A DNA stretch of 11,332 nucleotides. Source: JADJWR01 sp964610575 (GTDB taxonomy: Bacteria; Pseudomonadota; Gammaproteobacteria; Burkholderiales; Burkholderiaceae_F). The stretch spans positions 1-11,332 of the forward strand of contig CAZSYX010000093.1 in assembly GCA_964610575.1 (NCBI GenBank), given 5' to 3'. The position numbers and the translations under genes were made by a program. This document shows positions 1-5,029 of the stretch, piece by piece (the stretch's first letter is position 1; each line of letters starts with the position of its first letter). The notes under the pieces are model-generated. The model searched no databases, was not told the DNA's origin, and saw only the letters and a program-made list of their open reading frames with translations.

Positions 1-51
1 CGCCGGGTGGGATTCACACCCACTGGAAAGCGCCGCCTTGTCACGGCGCAC
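1..51 (-). mobile_element. Possible 5' end of a group II intron (partial, runs off the left edge)
   Basis: Read on the minus strand, the segment begins GTGCGCC at 51. It then forms a 6-bp stem (GCGCCG at 49-44 pairing with CGGCGC at 35-30, 8-nt loop), followed by a second hairpin in which GTGGG (23-19) pairs with CCCAC (11-7) around a TGTGAAT loop. A GTGCG start followed by these two small domain-I hairpins is the arrangement remembered for the 5' end of bacterial group II introns. The catalytic domains, the reverse transcriptase/maturase and the 3' end would lie outside the window, so the identity cannot be confirmed here. Alternatively this is an unrelated structured repeat. The inferred 5' exon lies downstream of the ParE-like toxin gene, so insertion would have been behind the toxin-antitoxin operon without breaking it. 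Confidence 0.42.
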
Positions 52-122
52 ACCCCCTTGCTGACATTTCGCCCCTCTGCAAGGCGGACGCGCTGGCCGC
101 CCCCCAAAGCAGTCACGACGCC

Positions 123-434
123 CTACAGATAGTCGTCTTCGCGCTGATGTCGAACGGCAAGAATCGTGACCACGTCGCTGCCCTCGATTTCGAAGAGAGC
201 CACATACCCTGAGGACCCAAACGGAATGACCAGCTCGCGCAGGAACGGGCTGCCTCCTCCCCCGGCCTTCCTATAGCTGAACGGCGACCGCTCAAGCCCG
301 GAGATTGCGTGACGGACGGCTTCGAGAGCGCGCTGCGCCACCTGCCAATCCGTGGCATCGCGATCGAGGATGAACTCGTAAAGCCGAACCAGGTCATCCT
401 CGGCTTCTCGCGTGAAGCGGACGCGAAAGGTCAC
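123..434 (-). CDS. ParE/RelE-family type II toxin
   Basis: Encodes 103 residues, the usual size for a RelE/ParE toxin. These toxins act in the cytoplasm, either poisoning DNA gyrase (ParE type) or cleaving mRNA at the ribosome (RelE type), and are neutralised by the antitoxin made from the same operon. The N-terminus has a short strand (FRVRFTREAEDDL, residues 3-15), then two helices. The C-terminal sheet contains FLRELVIPFG (64-73), YVALFEI (77-83) and VTILAVRHQREDDY (89-102), the order typical of ParE-like folds. The start is GTG at 434-432, and this codon overlaps the TGA stop of the upstream antitoxin gene as GTGA, which indicates translational coupling and supports the GTG. The stop is TAG at 125-123. 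I cannot tell gyrase poisoning from RNase activity from sequence alone; the AVRHQRED ending favours the ParE-like branch. Confidence 0.85.
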   Translation of the reverse strand: MTFRVRFTREAEDDLVRLYEFILDRDATDWQVAQRALEAVRHAISGLERSPFSYRKAGGGGSPFLRELVIPFGSSGYVALFEIEGSDVVTILAVRHQREDDYL

Positions 435-706
435 TTCCTGGCCGCGGACCGTTTGGCCCTTTCCAGCATTCCTTCCAGACGCGCCAGCACTTTCGGAGCC
501 GGAACGTACTCCTGGGACCGCCGCGCCGCGTTCCTCGACCTGAGCCCCCGCGCGATGAATTCGCGCTGCGCCTGTCGACGCTGCACGCCATCCCGAATCG
601 ACTGCTCAACGAAGCTGGACAAGGTTTCACCTTCTTCCAGAACGTCTTCGGCCGCCGTCCTGAGTTCGGGATCAACTCGGAGCGATGGAATGGTGGCTGA
701 CTTCAT
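431..706 (-). CDS. YlcI/YnfO-like ribbon-helix-helix antitoxin
   Basis: Encodes 91 residues. The N-terminal strand (ATIPSLRVDPEL, residues 4-15) followed by two helices (about 14-25 and 29-45, with the turn GETLSSF at 26-32) is a ribbon-helix-helix DNA-binding pattern. It closely resembles the YlcI/YnfO-type proteins that accompany ParE-like toxins. The C-terminal half (AQREFIARGLRSRNAARRSQEYVPAPKVLARLEGML, 46-81, in part) would be the toxin-binding segment. The ATG at 706-704 is chosen over an upstream in-frame start at 790, because the family begins at MKxATIPSLRV and a GGAG lies 10 bases upstream. The earlier start would also translate through the inverted repeat at 722-743. The gene is expected to neutralise the downstream toxin and to repress its own promoter through that repeat. 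The stop overlaps the toxin start by three bases. Confidence 0.82.
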   Translation of the reverse strand: MKSATIPSLRVDPELRTAAEDVLEEGETLSSFVEQSIRDGVQRRQAQREFIARGLRSRNAARRSQEYVPAPKVLARLEGMLERAKRSAARK

Positions 707-721
707 CAGAGTCAAAGCTCC

Positions 722-743
722 ATGCGTTGCAAATGCAACGCAT
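722..743. promoter_or_regulatory. Perfect 10-bp inverted repeat, likely toxin-antitoxin operator
   Basis: ATGCGTTGCA (722-731) and TGCAACGCAT (734-743) are exact reverse complements separated by AA. The repeat lies 16 bases upstream of the antitoxin start codon. Ribbon-helix-helix antitoxins normally bind such palindromes as paired dimers and autorepress, and the repeat sits where a repressor would block the transcription start. Operator function is inferred from position and symmetry. Confidence 0.62.
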
Positions 744-770
744 TGTCGGTCAAGCCGGCCGTGTCCGCAA
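742..770 (-). promoter_or_regulatory. Candidate sigma-70 promoter of the toxin-antitoxin operon
   Basis: On the minus strand TTGCGG (770-765) and GACAAT (747-742) are separated by exactly 17 bases. GACAAT matches four of six bases of the -10 consensus and TTGCGG three of six of the -35. The -10 overlaps the outer edge of the inverted repeat at 722-743, so a bound repressor would cover the transcription start. Matches are modest, so this is a proposal only. A competing TTGACC at 754-749 has no good -10 at a proper distance. Confidence 0.35.
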
Positions 771-790
771 GTGTGCCGGCTCCAACCCAT

Positions 791-1225
791 TGGAAGCGAC
801 GGCTCGTGGCCGACTGCCGCTCTTGGTAGCGCCGAGACTGAGGGACCGCAAATCGCGGAGGGCCGCGGCGACCGGCCCGGCCGGCGGGTTCTAGTCGACT
901 CTGATCTCTTGACAGAGGACGGTCAGAATCCATCGGACGTTGTCTGTCCAGTCAGATTCCGGTCAGGACGTTTGCGCCCAGGGGCGATCAACCGGATGCC
1001 TTTGCCAAGCGGCGCGTCCCTCGTCTCGTCGCGAACGGGCAGTGCTGTTACACTGCGTTCCGCGGTATGTGACCAGCGCCGTCGTGACATCTCCCGACGG
1101 TTCATCACCGCAGTCAATCCTGACCTGCTTTACCACCTCGTTCGTCTGCAATCGGCTGGTCGATGAACGCCTGAGAAACCGGACTCCGGTTTCCGGCGGC
1201 AGGCCGACCACTTGAGAGTTCTCCG
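791..1225. other. 435-bp region without a supported gene
   Basis: This gap separates the minus-strand toxin-antitoxin operon from the plus-strand helicase gene. Open frames exist on both strands but none has a recognisable domain, a good ribosome-binding site or a plausible protein composition; they are Arg/Ser-rich like GC-rich shadow frames. The region should contain the helicase promoter, but I found no convincing -35/-10 pair: a TTGACA at 909-914 has no matching -10 at 16-18 bases. The only clear structure is the inverted repeat at 1176-1192. Confidence 0.5.
1176..1192. repeat. 8-bp inverted repeat in the helicase leader
   Basis: AAACCGGA (1176-1183) and TCCGGTTT (1185-1192) are exact reverse complements around a single C, ending 33 bases before the helicase start codon. 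As RNA the loop would open to at least three bases, giving a stem of about seven pairs. It could be a protein-binding site or a structure in the mRNA leader. RNA helicase leaders are often regulated through structure, but there is no direct evidence here. Confidence 0.35.
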
Positions 1226-2707
1226 ATGTCTTTTGCAAGCCTCGGCTTGTCCGACGCGCTCGTGCGCGCGGTCACCGAAGTCGGCTACACCACGCCGACC
1301 CCCATTCAAATGCAGGCGATCCCCGCCGTGCTCGCCGGCCGCGACGTGCTCGCCAACGCGCAGACCGGCACCGGCAAGACGGCCGGCTTCGTGCTGCCGA
1401 TCCTTGATCGCCTGGCCGCCCAGCCCGCCGCGGGCCGCCGCATCATCCGCGTGCTGGTCCTCACCCCGACACGCGAACTCGCGGCGCAGGTCGAGGAAAG
1501 CGTGCGCGTCTACGGCAAGCACGTGTCGCCGAAGTCGACCGTGATCTTCGGCGGTGTGAACATCAACCCGCAGATCGATGCGCTCAAGCGCGGCGTCGAC
1601 ATCGTCGTCGCCACGCCTGGCCGGCTGCTCGATCATCACGGCCAGCGAACGATCGACCTGTCCAAAGTCGAGGTGCTGGTGCTCGACGAAGCCGACCGCA
1701 TGCTCGACATGGGCTTCATGCCCGATATCAAGCGCATCCTCGCGATCCTGCCGAAGAAGCGGCAGAACCTGCTCTTCTCGGCCACGTTCTCCGACGAGAT
1801 CCGCAGCCTCGCCACCGGCTTGCTGCACGATCCGCTGGCCATCCAGGTCACGCCGCGCAATTCGACGGTCGAAGCGGTGGCGCAGAAGGTGCTGCCGGTG
1901 GACGCCAAGCGCAAGAGCGAACTGCTGGCGCACCTGATCAAGGAGAATTCCTGGTACCAGGTGCTGGTCTTCACCCGCACCAAGCACGGCGCCAACCGGC
2001 TCGCCGCGCAGCTGGAGAAGAACGGCATCAGCGCGCTGCCGATCCACGGCAACAAGAGCCAAAACGCGCGCACGCGGGCGCTGGCCGCCTTCAAGAGCGG
2101 CGAACTGCAGACCCTGGTGGCCACCGACATCGCCGCGCGCGGGCTCGACATCGAGCAGCTGCCGCACGTGGTGAACTTCGACCTGCCCAACGTGCCCGAG
2201 GACTACGTGCACCGGATCGGCCGCACCGGCCGCGCCGGCGCCACCGGCGAGGCGATCTCGCTGGTCAGCCGCGAGGAGCAGCCGCTGCTGCGCGACATCG
2301 AACGGGTGATCCGCCGCCAGCTGCCGCGCGAAGTGGTGCCCGGTTTCGAGGCCGGGACCCTGCCGAGCGCAAGTTTCGTCGATTCGCCTGCACCTCGGGA
2401 TGGGCGCCCGGCCCCGTCGCGTGGCCAGCCGAAGCGCGAACACGCCGGCCGCAGCGACTCGCGCAGCGCGCCGCGCGGCAAGCCGCGAGCACCGGCACAC
2501 GGTGCCGCCGGAAAGACGGCGCCGGCGCGCGATGCCGGCGCGGCCGCACCGAAGCCTCGCTCGGGCAAGCCGCCGGCGCGAACGCGGCCGGACGCTCCGA
2601 AATCCGACACAGCGGCCGGCAATGCGCGGTCAGGCCGTCCGTCGCAGCACCGCCGCGATGAGCAACCCGGCACGGTGCGCAGCAATCTGCCGCCGGGCTG
2701 GAAGTAA
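1226..2707 (+). CDS. rhlE: DEAD-box ATP-dependent RNA helicase, RhlE type
   Basis: Encodes 493 residues. It unwinds short RNA duplexes using ATP in the cytoplasm; RhlE-type proteins act in ribosome assembly, RNA decay and cold adaptation. All core motifs are present: an N-terminal Phe plus Q motif (F3 and PTPIQ, 24-28), motif I AQTGTGKT (45-52), Ia PTRELA (81-86), Ib TPGR (130-133), II DEAD (154-157), III SAT (185-187), IV VLVFTRT (246-252), V TDIAARGLD (300-308) and VI HRIGRTGR (329-336). The core ends near residue 375 and is followed by a basic, disordered Arg/Pro/Ala/Lys-rich tail to 493, as in many proteobacterial RhlE proteins, which probably binds RNA. The ATG at 1226 places the MSFASLGL start where the family begins; the upstream GAGAG is a weak ribosome-binding site. 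Its stop lies 15 bases from the stop of the convergent protease gene. RhlB, SrmB and DbpA are less likely because the sequence between motifs is RhlE-like. Confidence 0.93.
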   Translation: MSFASLGLSDALVRAVTEVGYTTPTPIQMQAIPAVLAGRDVLANAQTGTGKTAGFVLPILDRLAAQPAAGRRIIRVLVLTPTRELAAQVEESVRVYGKHVSPKSTVIFGGVNINPQIDALKRGVDIVVATPGRLLDHHGQRTIDLSKVEVLVLDEADRMLDMGFMPDIKRILAILPKKRQNLLFSATFSDEIRSLATGLLHDPLAIQVTPRNSTVEAVAQKVLPVDAKRKSELLAHLIKENSWYQVLVFTRTKHGANRLAAQLEKNGISALPIHGNKSQNARTRALAAFKSGELQTLVATDIAARGLDIEQLPHVVNFDLPNVPEDYVHRIGRTGRAGATGEAISLVSREEQPLLRDIERVIRRQLPREVVPGFEAGTLPSASFVDSPAPRDGRPAPSRGQPKREHAGRSDSRSAPRGKPRAPAHGAAGKTAPARDAGAAAPKPRSGKPPARTRPDAPKSDTAAGNARSGRPSQHRRDEQPGTVRSNLPPGWK

Positions 2708-2720
2708 GGCGCTGCGCGCC
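2708..2720. terminator. Short GC hairpin between convergent genes
   Basis: GGCGC (2708-2712) and GCGCC (2716-2720) pair around TGC in the 15-base gap between the helicase and protease stop codons. There is no T run on either side, so at most it is a weak bidirectional terminator or a chance GC-rich repeat. Confidence 0.25.
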
Positions 2721-2722
2721 GC

Positions 2723-3805
2723 CTAGGCGCGCAGGTCGATGACCTTCAACCGCACGCGGCGCTGCTTGCCGTCGCGCTCGACCGTCAGTTCGGTGGTGTT
2801 GTCGACACCGACACGGTCGAGCTCGGCGACGAAGGTCGACAGCGTCTCCACGCGCCGGCCGTTGACGGCGACGATCACGTCGCCAATTTCGCCCGTGCGC
2901 TGGTCGAAAGGCCGCAGGCCGGCCTGTGCTGCCGGCGTGCCCGCACCGACACGGGCAATCACCACGCCGGAGATGCCGGCGCGCGCCACCAGGTCCGGCC
3001 GTACCGGCGTGATGCCGATGCCGGGCAACGGCGCGCGTCCGCGCGCGATCAGCACCGGCACGATGCGGTTGACGAGATCGACCGGGATCGCAAAGCCGAC
3101 ACCCGCGGAGGAGCCGCTCGCCGAGCGGATTGCCGTGTTCACGCCGATCAGCCGGCCGGCCGAGTCGAGCAGCGGCCCGCCGGAGTTGCCTGGGTTGATC
3201 GCCGCGTCGGTCTGAATCACGCCAGCGACCTCGCGGAAGTCCGTCGTCGGCAGTTCGCGGTCGAGCGCGCTGACGATGCCCTGCGTCAGCGTGCGCTGCA
3301 GCCCGTACGGATTGCCGATCGCATAGACCGCCTGGCCGATGCGCAGGTCGCTCGACGAGCCGAGCGGAATCGGCCGCAGCCCGCGGGGAACCTTGTCCAG
3401 TTTCACCACCGCGAGGTCGTACTCCGGCGAGGCGCCGACCACGCGCGCCTCGATCGCATCGGCCGAATCCAGCCGTACGAATACACGCCGCGCCCCCAGC
3501 ACCACGTGGTAGTTGGTGACCACGTGCCCGGCAGCGTCCCAGACGAAGCCGCTGCCGGCCCCCTGCGCCACCGCCGCGGTGAAGAAGCCGGTCGCGCGAA
3601 GCTGCTCGGTGGTGATATAGGCGACCGACGCCGCGGTCTCGTCGAACAGCCGCACCAGCGCCTGCTCGTAGGCAAGCAGCGGACCGCGCGGCGTGACGGC
3701 ACGCGGCTCGCTGGCGGCAATAGGCAACGCGGCGGCCGCGCCGACGGCGGCGGCAAGCAGCAGCGCCTTCGGCAGCAGGTCATTTCGATTCAGCCAAAAT
3801 GGCAT
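2723..3805 (-). CDS. HtrA/Deg-family trypsin-like serine protease with one PDZ domain
   Basis: Encodes 360 residues. It is a membrane-tethered or exported periplasmic protease of the HtrA family, which degrades or senses misfolded envelope proteins. An N-terminal hydrophobic segment (LPKALLLAAAVGAAAALPIA, 11-30) is an anchor or signal peptide. The protease domain carries the full triad: His100 in TNYHVV, Asp130 in EYDLAVVK and Ser208 in GNSGGPLL. A single PDZ domain spans about 262-350, with GVVIARVGAGTPAAQAGL and GDVIVAVNGRRV. A single PDZ, a short N-terminal anchor and about 360 residues match DegS-like and other short HtrA proteins rather than two-PDZ DegP. The start at 3805 is chosen over an in-frame start at 3925 because it has a strong AGGGGAAG ribosome-binding site and places the hydrophobic segment at the N-terminus. 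No rpoE, rseA or rseB lies nearby, so a sigma-E role cannot be inferred. It is convergent with rhlE and divergent from the acetyltransferase gene. Confidence 0.92.
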   Translation of the reverse strand: MPFWLNRNDLLPKALLLAAAVGAAAALPIAASEPRAVTPRGPLLAYEQALVRLFDETAASVAYITTEQLRATGFFTAAVAQGAGSGFVWDAAGHVVTNYHVVLGARRVFVRLDSADAIEARVVGASPEYDLAVVKLDKVPRGLRPIPLGSSSDLRIGQAVYAIGNPYGLQRTLTQGIVSALDRELPTTDFREVAGVIQTDAAINPGNSGGPLLDSAGRLIGVNTAIRSASGSSAGVGFAIPVDLVNRIVPVLIARGRAPLPGIGITPVRPDLVARAGISGVVIARVGAGTPAAQAGLRPFDQRTGEIGDVIVAVNGRRVETLSTFVAELDRVGVDNTTELTVERDGKQRRVRLKVIDLRA

Positions 3806-3909
3806 CGGTCTTCCCCTCTTATCGGCGGTCGAGCCCGCCTTGGCCGCGCAACTCATGCGGCAGCCCGGGCGCTGTCGTGTCGGCAGTGCCCGGGCCGCGT
3901 TCGTGGAAA

Positions 3910-4230
3910 ATGGGCGCCCGGCCACCCCAATTCAAGTCGACCCTGCTGGTGCCCACCGAAGTCGCTGTCCGCCACAACCCGCAAGCCTCGCGTTTCGAGA
4001 CCGAGGTCGAGGGCCGGCTCGCCCGCTGCGACTATCGGATGCACGACGGCGTGATGCATCTGGTCCACACCGAGGTGCCACAGGCAGCGGAGGGGCGCGG
4101 CATCGGCGCGGCGCTGGTGCGCGGCGCGCTCGAGCACGCTTCGGCGGAAGGGCTGCGCGTACGGCCCAGATGCTCCTTCGTCAGCGCCTATCTGGCCCGG
4201 CATCCCGAGTACCGCCGCCTGCTTGGCTGA
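3910..4230 (+). CDS. Small GNAT-family N-acetyltransferase (COG2388/NATD1-like)
   Basis: Encodes about 106 residues. It has the compact GNAT fold of the COG2388 group (bacterial YjdJ-like, human NATD1), which is predicted to bind acetyl-CoA; substrates are unknown. Diagnostic segments are RHNPQASRFE (21-30), the central strand and turn MHLVHTEVP (49-57), the acetyl-CoA loop EGRGIGAAL (61-69), and the C-terminal RPRCSFVSAYLARHPEY (86-102) with the family-typical Cys88. The start is uncertain. The ATG at 3910 has only a weak GGA close upstream, and a GTG at 3949 would also fit because the conserved part begins near EVAVRHNP. A longer frame back to 3799 overlaps the start of the divergent protease gene and its extra residues do not look like this family. 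It may share a divergent promoter region with the protease gene (3806-3909). Confidence 0.8.
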   Translation: MGARPPQFKSTLLVPTEVAVRHNPQASRFETEVEGRLARCDYRMHDGVMHLVHTEVPQAAEGRGIGAALVRGALEHASAEGLRVRPRCSFVSAYLARHPEYRRLLG

Positions 4231-4249
4231 CAAGGCGGCAGTCGCAACA

Positions 4250-4265
4250 GCGAACGACCGTTCGC
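4250..4265. repeat. 7-bp inverted repeat 20 bases after the acetyltransferase stop
   Basis: GCGAACG (4250-4256) and CGTTCGC (4259-4265) are exact reverse complements around AC. As RNA it would form a GCGAA/TTCGC stem with a six-base loop, but no T run follows, so it is a poor terminator. It could be a small operator-like palindrome. Confidence 0.35.
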
Positions 4266-4482
4266 AATGGAACAAACCACAAGGCAAACGTCAAGGGAGC
4301 CGGTCGCGACGATTGTCACAGGTCAGCGGTTTTAGATGTTTCCTTCGGATACCCCCATATGTACAAGATCGGAGTGCTAGGCTTCGCCACGAAGGTTGTG
4401 GTGCGGTGGGTTGATTGATCGATCGACGCCGAACCCGCAGCACAACGGCAGCTTGTCTCCTCCACCTCCTCCTTGGTGGTTC

Positions 4483-4512
4483 AGGCCCGGCCTCAACGCC
4501 GGGCCTTTTTTT
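4483..4512 (+). terminator. Strong intrinsic (Rho-independent) terminator
   Basis: AGGCCCGG (4483-4490) pairs with CCGGGCCT (4499-4506) around an eight-base loop and is followed by seven T residues (4506-4512). This is a textbook intrinsic terminator on the plus strand. It lies about 250 bases after the acetyltransferase stop and about 120 bases before the next start codon. It therefore either ends a long acetyltransferase 3' UTR or, more interestingly, an unannotated RNA encoded just upstream. Confidence 0.88.
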
Positions 4513-4629
4513 CCCACCATCGCCGCGAGGGCAGCCGCGGCGCTTACAACTGGTAAAACACTCGGCCTCGGGCCGGTGCACGGCCGGCGCGCCCGTCCGT
4601 TCTTGGGATACCTGCCCAAGGAGGACAAG

Positions 4630-4989
4630 ATGAAAGCTGCCATCGCCGCCATTGCCCTATCCGCAGTCGCTGTCGCCGCCCCGATCGGCGCCGCCCAAGC
4701 ACACACCGCCATTGCGGTCGGCATCGAAACGCCCGCGTTCGGCATCCGCTTCGGTGCTCCCTACGCCTTCGTCGCCCCTGTCTATCCGGCGCCGGTCTAT
4801 GTTCCGGTCCCGGTCTATGCGCCACGGCCGCCGGTGCTCTACGCGCCGCCGCCGGTGGTGCTCCGCCCGCCGGTGGTCTATCCGGTCGTCTACCCGTACG
4901 GCCCGCCGGTGGTGAAGCATCGCAAGCACCTCTACCGGGACGCGAACCGCGTTATCGTGCCTGGCGGGCACGCATACGGCCGCTACTAG
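4630..4989 (+). CDS. Small secreted Pro/Tyr/Val-rich protein of unknown function
   Basis: Encodes 119 residues. The first 24 (MKAAIAAIALSAVAVAAPIG, then AAQA) are a classical Sec signal peptide with predicted cleavage after AQA, so the product is periplasmic or surface-exposed. The mature chain is dominated by PVY, PPV and YAPPP motifs (about 47-95), including YPAPVYVPVPVYAP and RPPVVYPVVYPYGPP. It then turns basic (VKHRKHLYRD) before a short tail. Such low-complexity proteins recur in proteobacteria, often annotated only as hypothetical or PXPV-repeat proteins. AAGGAGG (4618-4624) five bases before the ATG is a near-perfect ribosome-binding site and fixes the start. The FecR/DUF6600 gene begins 40 bases downstream on the same strand, so the two may be co-transcribed. 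No enzymatic motif is visible. Confidence 0.85.
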   Translation: MKAAIAAIALSAVAVAAPIGAAQAHTAIAVGIETPAFGIRFGAPYAFVAPVYPAPVYVPVPVYAPRPPVLYAPPPVVLRPPVVYPVVYPYGPPVVKHRKHLYRDANRVIVPGGHAYGRY

Positions 4990-5029
4990 GCAAGACTCAG
5001 GCGGGCTCAAGCCTCTCCCAACTGCGCCG

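Larger units (their letters stand above)
4231..4629. other. 399-bp region without a supported protein gene; several hairpins and one terminator
   Basis: Between the acetyltransferase and the small secreted-protein gene I see no convincing coding frame; the longest plus-strand frame entering the next gene from 4396 has no ribosome-binding site and is simply its upstream extension. The first half is noticeably richer in A and T than its surroundings. It holds a 7-bp inverted repeat at 4250-4265, then CTTCG/CGAAG (4382-4394), GGGTT/AACCC (4408-4436), CCACC/GGTGG (4462-4479) and an intrinsic terminator at 4483-4512. The cluster of hairpins before the terminator is compatible with a small RNA. The remainder, 4513-4617, probably holds the promoter of the gene at 4630, but no clear -35/-10 pair was found. 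Confidence 0.5.

Noticed and set aside
909..937. TTGACA at 909-914 as the -35 of an rhlE promoter
   Set aside because: No -10-like hexamer lies 16-18 bases downstream; the bases there are GC-rich and read ATCGGA.
309..1166. A 285-codon plus-strand frame over the toxin-antitoxin operon
   Set aside because: It overlaps both toxin-antitoxin genes and the palindrome, is Arg/Ser-rich and has no recognisable domain or ribosome-binding site.
1130..2500. A 456-codon open frame antisense to rhlE
   Set aside because: The product is His/Asp/Arg/Gly-rich without any family features and covers the well-conserved helicase motifs on the other strand.
3799..3909. N-terminal extension of the acetyltransferase frame
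   Set aside because: The extra 37 residues overlap the protease start and ribosome-binding site, are Pro/Ser/Arg-rich, and precede the point where COG2388 proteins begin.
4460..4515. End of a tRNA or tmRNA suggested by TCCACC and a GC-rich stem
   Set aside because: No T-arm sequence, acceptor stem partner or CCA context could be found; the stem followed by seven T residues is simply an intrinsic terminator.
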